Assembly: GCF_029051725.1 (NCBI RefSeq)
Contig: NZ_JAACFU010000007.1
Location: 309,501-373,500, forward strand
Reading direction: 5' to 3'
Source of the DNA: Bradyrhizobium sp. CSS354
GTDB taxonomy: Bacteria; Pseudomonadota; Alphaproteobacteria; Rhizobiales; Xanthobacteraceae
Length of the DNA stretch: 64,000 nucleotides
The notes beneath the pieces were generated by a model that saw nothing but the letters and a program-made list of their open reading frames with translations, did not search any database and was not told where the DNA came from. A program made the position numbers and the translations under genes. Positions within the stretch are counted from its first letter, which is position 1. The number at the start of each line of letters is the position of its first letter. Shown in pieces: positions 28,217 through 36,391 of this stretch.

Positions 28217-29437
28217 CTATAAGCCGAAATTCTCAACCAAAAGGCGCAGGATGTTGGCACTGGTGTAAGCTGCGTAGTGTCGATAAGCGTCGTTCTTCGC
28301 AGAATCTGCAAAGTCAGATACGCCCTTGATTATTAGCGCTTCCGGTCTTGGAGCAGACACTTCAGAACCGGCAGCCATGACGCCGTAGCTCTCCATATCG
28401 ATTCCGAGGAGCTTGCGATTCTGTTGGGACTTTAGCGACTCAATGATCTTTTCATCAGCAAGCACCGCCGCTCCAGACGCTACAGGACCAATTAGTATAC
28501 GCAGAGTACTATCCGGCTTTTGCCCTTGAAAGCTTCCACGAAGGGAGTGCAGCAAGTCCGATCGATCTTGGAGTGATTCTACTAAGCCGCGAATCCGAGT
28601 GGAAAGAACAAAAGGTTGGGGAGCCGGTTCAAACGTTCGAACTCCGGCCTTTACGAGCCGCTTGCCGCTTCCGTAGTCCCAACTCGGATTCGAAACGAGA
28701 ACGTCTCCGAGATTCACGTCCGATGATTTCACGCCTGCGCAAATGCCGCACATGACGACGCATCGCGGGCGATAGTGAAGGATCATTTTCGTTGCGAGTA
28801 TTGCCGCCTGGGCCATACCCATGCCGGGAGCCTTGGCGGCGACAATCTTCCGGTTTGCTCCATTGCATGAAGTGAGCCCCAAATGATATTTTGTCGCGTC
28901 CGAGCTGTCGGCTTCCTCTTTCCAACTCCAGTCTAGGGCAAGAACAGCGTCTAGCTCGGGGTCTCCCAAGGCCGTGACCACACCTATATCGCTAAGAAAA
29001 TGCTGGCCTTGCTCCTCAGCCAGCTGCGAGGCGACAATGTGGCGTGCTTTGATCTGCAGTTGCTGTAGCCACTCAGATGACGTCCTATCATATAGAATTA
29101 CCGACCACGCCTCGGCTCCAAGTTGAGACAGCGCTTCATCGAATATCTCTTCATAGGCTGTGAGGCCGATGAAGTGACGAGGTTGCTTATACAACTCCCT
29201 TGCTGTGACTTCATTGAAGAGGGCAATTCCGCCCCTTCGATCTGGCTCCTCGTGCTCTCTTGCTGGGAGTGCAATATCGAGCACGACGAGGTGGTAAAAT
29301 GTATCTCGCAGCAGCCTTTTTGCTGCAATTCCATTCCCCGCGAGATCGATTTGAGAAAATCCTACCTCCCTTAATCCCTGCTCGGCCTGACGAGCCTTGT
29401 CGGCATCGTCTTCTACAATGAGTGCTTTCAACGGCAT
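28217..29437 (-). CDS. dtcC: Detocs effector DtcC: receiver fused to PNP-like nucleosidase
   Basis: 406 residues. Residues 1-125 form a receiver with E9-D10-D11, phosphoacceptor Asp54 and Thr93, but the usual Lys-Pro is replaced by LYDRTSSEW. Residues 149-406 are a purine-nucleoside-phosphorylase-superfamily domain: VVTALGDPELDAV, APGMGMAQAA, VVMCGICAGVK, LGDVLVSNPSWDYGSGK, GIDMESYGV (Met348-Glu349) and GVSDFADS (Asp375), the last two matching the ribose-binding and catalytic acid positions of MTA/SAH nucleosidases. In Detocs the phosphorylated effector breaks ATP into adenine and ribose-5'-triphosphate, halting phage growth. It overlaps dtcB by ten bases. AT-richer than the flanking chromosome. 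Confidence 0.88.
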   Translation of the reverse strand: MPLKALIVEDDADKARQAEQGLREVGFSQIDLAGNGIAAKRLLRDTFYHLVVLDIALPAREHEEPDRRGGIALFNEVTARELYKQPRHFIGLTAYEEIFDEALSQLGAEAWSVILYDRTSSEWLQQLQIKARHIVASQLAEEQGQHFLSDIGVVTALGDPELDAVLALDWSWKEEADSSDATKYHLGLTSCNGANRKIVAAKAPGMGMAQAAILATKMILHYRPRCVVMCGICAGVKSSDVNLGDVLVSNPSWDYGSGKRLVKAGVRTFEPAPQPFVLSTRIRGLVESLQDRSDLLHSLRGSFQGQKPDSTLRILIGPVASGAAVLADEKIIESLKSQQNRKLLGIDMESYGVMAAGSEVSAPRPEALIIKGVSDFADSAKNDAYRHYAAYTSANILRLLVENFGL

Positions 29438-29898
29438 GCTTTGATCTCGGGCAGGTTAGCTTCTATCGTATTCGCAAGAGCAGTTGTCCAATCATAAATG
29501 GAAGCGTGATAATATACCGCTCCCTTGTATGTGTGAGGAAAGCCCTCTCTCAATTCTTCGTCTAGCTCTGCTAGTCCTTTTGCATCTGGTGGTTCGCCAA
29601 AGTTTTCAAATTGCGTGAGCACAAACACTGCAGTCTCGATCTTGAAGCGGCTGACTTGTCGAAGGAACTCCTGTCCACCAAACGGGTGCATTACGCCACC
29701 AGACTCGCCCTCCACCACGTCATAGTTAGGCAGCGTCATGTCGAGGATAACTAGCGATGGATTTTCTTGCTTGAGCGCGCGGAGAGCCGAAACGAGCGAC
29801 GCTGTTTCCTTAAGATCAAGTTGGGGGTATCGATCCCGCAGAAAGCTGACCAGCTGTTCTCTTTTGTTGTCGTCGTCTTCAACAATCAGAGCCATCAT
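29428..29898 (-). CDS. dtcB: Detocs stand-alone receiver DtcB
   Basis: 156 residues, a single receiver with no output domain. E7-D8-D9 and phosphoacceptor Asp53 (LVILDMTLP) are present, and Thr95 lies in VFVLTQFEN. The canonical Lys is missing; the region reads GAVYYHASIYDW, similar to the corresponding segment of DtcC. A long acidic insert follows the phosphoacceptor. In Detocs, DtcB takes phosphate from the kinase and is thought to act as a buffer that prevents accidental effector activation. Its ATG overlaps the TGA of dtcA (ATGA), so translation is coupled. Confidence 0.87.
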   Translation of the reverse strand: MMALIVEDDDNKREQLVSFLRDRYPQLDLKETASLVSALRALKQENPSLVILDMTLPNYDVVEGESGGVMHPFGGQEFLRQVSRFKIETAVFVLTQFENFGEPPDAKGLAELDEELREGFPHTYKGAVYYHASIYDWTTALANTIEANLPEIKACR

Positions 29899-32800
29899 TC
29901 GGCACCCTCCTTGTCATTTCCTTGAATGACTGTAGCCGAAACGCCAAATTCAACTGAGAATGTTTGCTTGTCGTCACTTAGTCCGAACTTGAGATGAGGC
30001 TGTTGGCCGTCCCGTCTGATCAGCTTTGCGAGCTTCGGCAGCCCCGTTCCTCCTTCGCTGCGAACGGCATTTAGGTACGCTCCGCTCTCAATGCGTTTTC
30101 TGGCGCGATCGACAGAGTGGGCTATTCTGTCCATGTCTTGGCCATCCGCCACGTTGTTCGTCACGCGAACGAGGATCATATCGGTCTGAACGTTGGCTTC
30201 AATCTCGATCGACGGAGCAATGGAGTCGCCAGAGTACAGACTAATATTCTCGAAGAGAATGAAGAAAATGTCCGAAAATAGGTGGAGTGCTCCGGAGAGA
30301 GGAGGAAGGTCAGGTGCCGTGAGCGAGACTGATGGATTGAACTCCGGCCTGAAGCCCTTAATCGTGGTCAAAGCGATATCTACTAACTCTTGCATCTCGA
30401 ATGGAAGAGAACTATTCGCAGTCGGAAGCACGAACCAGTCTCGCATTGCTTCCAATCTAGCTCCTGTCTCGGTACGGGCCCTCCTAATTGCGTCAGAAAG
30501 CGTCGCCGTATGAATCCCTGGAATTCGTTGGAGAGCGGCGTCTAAATTATCAAATCTGTCCCTGATGGCGGATCGCAGCTCGCGATCGATATATTGGTTA
30601 ATCTTCATCAAGCTTTGATCCGCGAGTGCCCAAAAGGAATCAATGCACGCGTCGATCAAATCGTCGAACGTTTTGTCGGCTGAAATTTCTGATGCCAGAG
30701 AGTTTACAGTCACCTCGTTGATCTGAAGTCGAAATAAGCCGCTTGGCTTTTCTTTGCTGAGTACTTGGACTTTTTGATCTGTAAATTCAAAGATCAGATT
30801 GTCGTAATCGCGCGAGAATGCTGTCAGTTCTTTCTGAATTTCAACAAGGTACTCAGCTTGCAAAAACGGGCCTATTCGCTGCCCCCAATATTGGTTGGCC
30901 TGATATTCCTTGGTGGCAGCATCCCTGCGCGTGATTATGTGTTCGCGCTCGGCCGGACCGCGGAGTTGACCAGACAAAGTGCCATGCCTGATGCGAAGGC
31001 TAAGGTAGCAATCCAAGCCGTGTTCGGGATTAAACGCTAGCTCGGCCAAAATCGATACAACTATCGACGCGAATAGCGCGCTTGCCTCATTTTCTGGGAC
31101 ATCGAAGAGAGATTGAGGAATCTCACCAGAAGAGATCGCCTTAAGGAGGTTTTTTCGATAATTCTCGTCGACGACAGCGACACCCGCTCTGAGCAAGGCA
31201 ATATAACGATTGAAATCCTCAGAAAGGTTCTTCTGGATAACGCTACGCAGAGCGTCTTCGTCGATCGAAATTTTGCTGCGCTGAAGTTCTTTGAGTGCGT
31301 CCTTTATCGACCGCGCTCGGACCAGTTCACGGGCCCTGTCTTCATATTTTTCAAGATTATCAGGATCTAAATCCGTCAGAACACGACAAATGGCAATGAG
31401 TTCCTCGTCGAGTTCGCGTTCCGTCTGATAGGCAATTGAAAGTCTCAGAACAGGAGCCGTGCAGACCTCTGCGAAAAAGTATATGAGCTTCTGCTTTGCC
31501 ACATCGAGGTTCGAAGCTGAGAGTTGAGATGGCTTTTCCGCCCCCTTTCTATTGACGAAGTCCTCCGTGGCGTAGGCTCTTAAAGAGTTGAATTCGCCCC
31601 CAGCGTGCTTCGCTAGTGAGTCATACAAGATCGGCTTCTCGATCATCGAATCGAAGGGGCGCTTGCTTTGCTCAATGGCCGAGGCAATCTCGCTCAGGGG
31701 TAACCACAGCGTTAAAGTTGGGTCTCCAACTAGCCAATCGACGGCGGTTCGAAGAGCGTCTTCAATTCGGTCCAATCGTATCAAGGAGATGATGTGGGCT
31801 TGTAAGGTGATCTTGCTCGCTGTTTCAAGATTACCATTAAGTTTGGTCGAGATAGACAAAGCGTTCTCGAACTTCGATTGGTGGGCAAGTCTGATCAGTT
31901 CAATTTCTGATGCGAATAATTCGTCCAGCCCTGCGGCCAGCGCGTCCTCGTAAGTGATGGCTCCTGAAGCAAGGCGGGCCGCCAAGACAGTTGGGCAGTC
32001 TCCGTATGCTCGCTGTATTTCTCTATCGAAGTTCTGTCGTTCTCTGGCCGGAATGTCGGCCAGCAACATCGGTTCCAAGTCAGGTGTGTTTAAGAGACGT
32101 ATTTTGGCCAAGCTATCGATGGAAATGGAATCGGGCTTTCGGGCTTGTAGCGCTCGAGCGACGCACCATCCGCCAACACTAAGTTTGTCGAGCATAGCTC
32201 CCATTCTGGTGAGGTCGTCGGCCGATTTGGACCCAGCGGCATTTCGTTCGTTCAGCTGACGCAGCAGCGCGAAAATGATTCCAGGGAATGGCTCTTCGGG
32301 CGCGACCAGAGCGTTTGTCAACTCCCCAGCGGCAGCAAGTTCTTCGAGACCGTTTGGCCGCAAAATAGGCAAAGAGATTGGTGACCGAGAGCTCAGTCTG
32401 GTGTTTCGGATTAACAGGGTTGCCACTGAGGCTTGTGAGCCGGTTGGCTTCCCGGTGACTAGCAACGCCTTTCCGATTCTTGGATCGATCGCACCCAAGT
32501 CTAGGCGAGCTGCCATCTCCGCCATGAGAGTAGCCGCGGGGCGTTCCTCTGCTGCTGCGGTTACAAACAGATCTGAGAAGATTTGGTAGAGATCAACGAT
32601 ACTGGAATAGTTCGAGCGCGCGAGCAGGGTCTGTTCGAGCCCCATTGGGGGCATCACGCCGACAAGGAGATATCCAATGTATGCGTTGACCTCCGGCGTC
32701 AAGCTCGCTCGTTCCATTTGGCGACCCAAACGGAGAGTATACTTGTCGAAGCTAGTATCGTTCTCCGCTCGCACACCCCACCAGTAGGCGAGGAAGTATG

Positions 32801-33323
32801 TATTGTGCCTCGCGCCCGAACTTTTGATCTCAACAATGTATTGCTTCTGCGCTTCAATGCCGTGAAAGATCTGTAGGAGCGCAATCTTCGTCGCAATGAA
32901 CCAGTAGGACAGCCCACAATTTTGCTCAATGCAGTCAAGCAGCCTAAAGCACTCCTTTTGATCGCCATCAAGGAGCGCTTTCTCGATCTGCCATTTCAAA
33001 GAGACGAATTTGCTAACCTGCGCGATTTGCCGCTCTAATAGCGCGCCGCACCAGGCCAGCTCGCGTTCAAAGTCTATCGCTGAAGCGCTGTTCAGATCAC
33101 TAAGTTCGGACAGCTTTCGGGGAATCGGCCTTTGAGGACCAAACTGTAGAACTGCCGCTCCCCATTTCGCTAGGTCTGGAAGTAGCAAGAACGGAGCACT
33201 TGCTTTGACTTGGTCAAGCGCTGAAAGTTTGTCTGCTTTGCCTCGAACGAGATTCTTGAGAGCACCGAGAGGGGTTGTCGGGCGGCGCAGCTTCCTATTT
33301 GTCGGTCGTCGTTTGGCTGACAT
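29895..33323 (-). CDS. dtcA: Detocs sensor kinase DtcA: large helical-repeat protein with HATPase domain
   Basis: 1142 residues, first gene of the three-gene operon. About 900 residues are predicted alpha-helical repeat (TPR/HEAT-like; frequent A/L/D pairs, no membrane helix). A conserved-looking RIRHGTLSGQLRG motif is at 777-789. A second His in RIPGIHTATLSD (His938) precedes a GHKL-type ATPase region at about 1005-1130 with an N-box (FFILFENIS, Asn1026) and a glycine-rich SEGGTGLPKL (1089-1098). A canonical HisKA and a DxGxG G1 box are not obvious. In Detocs the N-terminal repeats are thought to sense infection and the C-terminus phosphorylates DtcB/DtcC. Very different codon use from its neighbours indicates acquisition by transfer. 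Confidence 0.85.
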   Translation of the reverse strand: MSAKRRPTNRKLRRPTTPLGALKNLVRGKADKLSALDQVKASAPFLLLPDLAKWGAAVLQFGPQRPIPRKLSELSDLNSASAIDFERELAWCGALLERQIAQVSKFVSLKWQIEKALLDGDQKECFRLLDCIEQNCGLSYWFIATKIALLQIFHGIEAQKQYIVEIKSSGARHNTYFLAYWWGVRAENDTSFDKYTLRLGRQMERASLTPEVNAYIGYLLVGVMPPMGLEQTLLARSNYSSIVDLYQIFSDLFVTAAAEERPAATLMAEMAARLDLGAIDPRIGKALLVTGKPTGSQASVATLLIRNTRLSSRSPISLPILRPNGLEELAAAGELTNALVAPEEPFPGIIFALLRQLNERNAAGSKSADDLTRMGAMLDKLSVGGWCVARALQARKPDSISIDSLAKIRLLNTPDLEPMLLADIPARERQNFDREIQRAYGDCPTVLAARLASGAITYEDALAAGLDELFASEIELIRLAHQSKFENALSISTKLNGNLETASKITLQAHIISLIRLDRIEDALRTAVDWLVGDPTLTLWLPLSEIASAIEQSKRPFDSMIEKPILYDSLAKHAGGEFNSLRAYATEDFVNRKGAEKPSQLSASNLDVAKQKLIYFFAEVCTAPVLRLSIAYQTERELDEELIAICRVLTDLDPDNLEKYEDRARELVRARSIKDALKELQRSKISIDEDALRSVIQKNLSEDFNRYIALLRAGVAVVDENYRKNLLKAISSGEIPQSLFDVPENEASALFASIVVSILAELAFNPEHGLDCYLSLRIRHGTLSGQLRGPAEREHIITRRDAATKEYQANQYWGQRIGPFLQAEYLVEIQKELTAFSRDYDNLIFEFTDQKVQVLSKEKPSGLFRLQINEVTVNSLASEISADKTFDDLIDACIDSFWALADQSLMKINQYIDRELRSAIRDRFDNLDAALQRIPGIHTATLSDAIRRARTETGARLEAMRDWFVLPTANSSLPFEMQELVDIALTTIKGFRPEFNPSVSLTAPDLPPLSGALHLFSDIFFILFENISLYSGDSIAPSIEIEANVQTDMILVRVTNNVADGQDMDRIAHSVDRARKRIESGAYLNAVRSEGGTGLPKLAKLIRRDGQQPHLKFGLSDDKQTFSVEFGVSATVIQGNDKEGAE

Positions 33324-33693
33324 TCACGCTTCGGATTGGGGTGAGAGCGAATCCTAACTGGCGCTTTGATATTGCGAATCGTTCGCCACTTTGCAACGCA
33401 AACTAAGTCTCATAGACGCCCTGCAACCAGTTATGCAGGTTGCTGTTGGAGGCGTTTCTTTCGCATTTGCGAAGAGGGGCGAGGTTGCAATCGGGGCGCG
33501 GGCAATATTTTGAGCTCGCCCTGCTTTTCGCGCTTGTTAAGGCGTGGGGTAGAGAAAGGGCCCCCTTCGCTTATCCCGTCGCGAAATGGCTTGGGTCGTG
33601 TTGACTGCTAGCTTTTGCTCAACATGGCTGGGCAGGGGGGCTGGCCCGGCAAACGGTGCGAGCGATCGGAACACGCAACCACGCTACGCCCGC
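33324..33693. other. Intergenic region upstream of dtcA
   Basis: About 370 bases of mixed composition, changing from AT-rich next to dtcA to GC-rich near 33640, so the edge of the acquired segment probably lies here. It must contain the dtcA promoter. I see no gene, tRNA or recombinase site. Confidence 0.5.
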
Positions 33694-34917
33694 CTACCGC
33701 GCCGCGCCTTCCGTAAACGCCGTCTCGATCACGTCGCCGAAGGGTTGCCAGGAACGGCCGTCGAACTGGACCAGCCGCATCTGCCTGATCGGCAAATAGC
33801 TGGTTGGCGAGGTGTTCATCCTGATGTCGGGCAGGGCGACCGAGGGCTGATAATTCTTCAGCGAAGCAGCCTGACGCATGATGTTCTCGCGCGAGAAATC
33901 GTCGCCGCATTGCTTCAGCACCTGTGTCAACCCCTCGGCTGCGGCATAGCCATAGAGCGCCGCGCTGTTGTTGGTGCTTTCGACGTGATGGTACTTGTCC
34001 ATGAAGGCGAACCAGTCCTTCATGGCGGGATCGTCCTTCCATGCGGGATCGCTCGGGTCCTTCAGGAAGGCCGCCGAGATCACGCCGGAGGAATTCTCCA
34101 GGCCTGCGGGCGCCATCGCGTTCGCGATCGAGGCGGAGGCGTCATTGACGATGAAGACCGGGCGCCATTTCATTGCCGCTGCCAGCTTGATCACCTTGGA
34201 TGCCGTCGACGGCACGCCGAGAAAGACGAAAATATCGGCGCCGGCGCGCTTGAGGATCGACACGTGTCCGTCGAGATGCTCGTCGGCAATGTCGAAAGCG
34301 ATGTCGACGAGGACGAGACGGTTCAGATCGCCAAGACCTTCCTCCATGCCCTTGAGAAGCGCACGCCCGAACTGATCGTTCTGCCAGAGCACCACGATCT
34401 TCTTCCTGGGATAATAGGCTTGGAGATAGTTGGCGTAGATGCGCCCCTCCGACCGGTACGACGGCTGCCAGCCCATGGTCCAGGGAAACGCCTTGGCCTG
34501 GCTCAGCTCCTCGTCGCCGGAGGCGACGAACAGCTGCGGGATCTTCTTCGCGTTCAGATACCAGCGCGCGGCGAGATTGCCCGGTGTGCCGAACGAGCCG
34601 AACATCAAATGCACGTCGTCCGTCTCGACCAGGTTGCGGGTCAGCTCCAGCGCGGTCGTCGGATCGGAATTGTCGTCGCGGGTGATGAAGCGGATCTTGC
34701 GCCCGTTGATGCCGCCGCGCGCGTTGACCATGTCGAAATAGGCCGCTTCCGCCTGTCCGATGGCGCCGAACTCCGAGAGCGGCCCCGAATACGGCATGAC
34801 ATTGCCGATGCGGATTTCGTTGTCGGCGGTGGGTTGATCGGCACGTTGCTCGGACATCGCGCCGAGCGACGCGAACGCGATCATCGAAACGAACAGCATC
34901 CTGCCGGTGACGCCCAT
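33694..34917 (-). CDS. ABC transporter branched-chain-amino-acid-type substrate-binding protein
   Basis: 407 residues. Start 34917 (MGVTGRMLFVSMIAFASLGA) gives a signal peptide and has AAGGTG upstream; the frame is open 17 codons further. The mature part shows EIRIGNVMPYSGPLSEFGAIG, GGINGRKIRFITRDDNSDPTTALELTRNLVE and VHLMFGSFGTPGN, classic features of the Leu/Ile/Val-binding (Peripla_BP_6) family. No permease or ATPase genes are adjacent. It binds an unknown solute in the periplasm. GC content is back to chromosomal level, but the gene lies inside the 23-bp direct-repeat boundaries. Confidence 0.94.
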   Translation of the reverse strand: MGVTGRMLFVSMIAFASLGAMSEQRADQPTADNEIRIGNVMPYSGPLSEFGAIGQAEAAYFDMVNARGGINGRKIRFITRDDNSDPTTALELTRNLVETDDVHLMFGSFGTPGNLAARWYLNAKKIPQLFVASGDEELSQAKAFPWTMGWQPSYRSEGRIYANYLQAYYPRKKIVVLWQNDQFGRALLKGMEEGLGDLNRLVLVDIAFDIADEHLDGHVSILKRAGADIFVFLGVPSTASKVIKLAAAMKWRPVFIVNDASASIANAMAPAGLENSSGVISAAFLKDPSDPAWKDDPAMKDWFAFMDKYHHVESTNNSAALYGYAAAEGLTQVLKQCGDDFSRENIMRQAASLKNYQPSVALPDIRMNTSPTSYLPIRQMRLVQFDGRSWQPFGDVIETAFTEGAAR

Positions 34918-35078
34918 GCTCAACACCTTGTCGTTGGCCCCCAACGAGGTCGGCTCACTCCGCAGCAAGACGAGTTGATCTACGTCAAGCGTTTGTCAAA
35001 GCTGTGGCTGGATGGCGCGCTTCGACGCGGCGCCTGTTGAAGTCCGACGGAAAGCGGCAGGCGTGCTGACGCGCCGAC

Positions 35079-35101
35079 GATCGAGAGAGTCCCCGTGTGG
35101 C
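35079..35101. repeat. Right copy of the 23-bp direct repeat
   Basis: GATCGAGAGAGTCCC, then CGTGTGGC, 22 of 23 bases identical to 28150-28172. It runs directly into the long inverted repeat at 35101, so it may be part of a dispersed element rather than a target-site duplication. Confidence 0.7.
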
Positions 35102-35280
35102 ACCCCTCTCCCTAACCCTCCCCCACAAGGGGGGAGGGAACGCAGTTGTGCGTATCGCGGCTTCAGGTGATCACAATTGGCTTTGGCTCTGTGAGCTCAT
35201 CGAGCTGGTGAGCCCTATTTTCACCCGGGGCACACTGCGCTCCCTCCCCCCTTGTGGGGGGAGGGCGGGGGAGAGGGGTA
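35101..35280. repeat. Long inverted repeat (CACCCCTCTCCCTAACCCTC type)
   Basis: The left arm, about 35103-35142 (ACCCCTCTCCCTAACCCTCC then CCCACAAGGGGGGAGGGA), pairs with the right arm at about 35241-35280 (TCCCTCCCCCCTTGTGGGGG then GAGGGCGGGGGAGAGGGGT). About 95 bases separate the arms. It is a non-coding dispersed repeat type of this group and fills the gap between two same-strand genes; I see no gene in it. Confidence 0.85.
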
Positions 35281-35326
35281 GCCCAGCAAAAGGAGTGTGT
35301 CTTAGCGTACGGCTGCAGGCAAACCC

Positions 35327-36256
35327 CTACGGCAGCCCACGCGCCTCGAGCTGATGCACCAGCAGCAGCGTCGGCTCGGCGAGGCTGTCGCCGGAGCCGT
35401 CGAGGCCGAAGGCGCTTGCGATGCCGTCGCGGCTGCGCAGCAGCGCGCTACGCGGACAATGGCCGGCGCCGCAGAGCGTCTTCTTCAGGGTTTCGCCCTG
35501 CGCCGTGATGCCGGCGGAATCATCCGCAGCCCAGGCCAGCACGATCGGGACGTCGACATTGAGGATGCCGGGGAAGACCGAACGCTTGTTGTACTGGCTG
35601 GCGTCGCTGCCGAGATAGGCCTTCTCGCTGTCGCTCGCGTCCTTGCCGGCGCGGTAGACCCCGGAGACCAGCACGACAGCCGCGACGTCGGCGCGGTCGG
35701 TCTGGAGTTCGGGATGGGCCAGCAGGGTGGCGACATGGAAGGCGCCGGCGCCGTAGCCGACCGCGACGATCTCGCGGGCATCGCCGTTGAACAGGTCGAT
35801 ATTGCCGTGGACCCATGACAGCGCCGCCGCCACGTCGGTCGCACCCGCCGGCCACGTCGCAGAGGGCGCCAGCCGGTAGTTGACGCGCACGCCGATCATG
35901 TCGTTGCGTGCGGCAAAGCACATGGCCTGGTCCTGGATCTGGCGCGACAGCTCCGGCGCGGCGCGGTCGCCGGTGAAGGTGTCGCCGGTCACGAACAGCA
36001 GCACCGGCCGCGGCGTATCCGCCTTGGTCGTGGCGGTGGCGACATCGAGCACATTGGCTTCGCTCTCGCCGTAGCGCAGGCCGCGCGAGAAGGTGACCTG
36101 CTCGCACAGCCGCGCGGTGCCGCCCGCGGCGGTGTCGTTGTCGGTGAGGCCGACCCGGACGAGATCGGACGGCGCGGCCGGCAGCATCGGTAGGGGACCG
36201 TGTGCGGAGGCTGCCGTGATGCCCAGAATTAGAAAAAATGCGAGAAAATTCTTCAT
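35327..36256 (-). CDS. Secreted alpha/beta-hydrolase-fold protein lacking the nucleophile Ser
   Basis: 309 residues from ATG 36256, signal peptide about 1-18. The body matches the BD-FAE/carboxylesterase-like group: GVRVNYRLAPSATWPAGATDVAAALSWVHGNID near 122-154 and a late helix. The nucleophile elbow, normally G-x-S-x-G, reads GYGAG with Gly169 (codon GGC), and the HGGG oxyanion motif is replaced by TGDTFTGD near 90. The catalytic Ser is therefore missing, so this is probably a non-catalytic member or one that uses another chemistry. Reading frame is intact over its whole length and composition is ordinary, so it is not a simple pseudogene. Confidence 0.8.
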   Translation of the reverse strand: MKNFLAFFLILGITAASAHGPLPMLPAAPSDLVRVGLTDNDTAAGGTARLCEQVTFSRGLRYGESEANVLDVATATTKADTPRPVLLFVTGDTFTGDRAAPELSRQIQDQAMCFAARNDMIGVRVNYRLAPSATWPAGATDVAAALSWVHGNIDLFNGDAREIVAVGYGAGAFHVATLLAHPELQTDRADVAAVVLVSGVYRAGKDASDSEKAYLGSDASQYNKRSVFPGILNVDVPIVLAWAADDSAGITAQGETLKKTLCGAGHCPRSALLRSRDGIASAFGLDGSGDSLAEPTLLLVHQLEARGLP

Positions 36257-36391
36257 GTCGGTGTCGGCCCTGCGTGCCCGATATGGGCTCACTCGTTTGG
36301 CCCGTCTTTTCAATTCGCCTTATTAGTTAGTTGGTCATGAGGCGATTTCACGGCACCGCGGTTCTCTCCCGGCTCCATCGCCACGCGTGGT

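Noticed and set aside
33324..33693. Possible additional Detocs or accessory gene upstream of dtcA
   Set aside because: The open frames (81 codons at most near 33366) have no ribosome-binding site or domain, and composition changes mid-way.
35101..35280. Inverted repeat considered as a transposon end or CRISPR-like unit
   Set aside because: The arms face each other with a 95-base spacer and no transposase; there is no regular repeat-spacer pattern. It matches a dispersed palindrome type.
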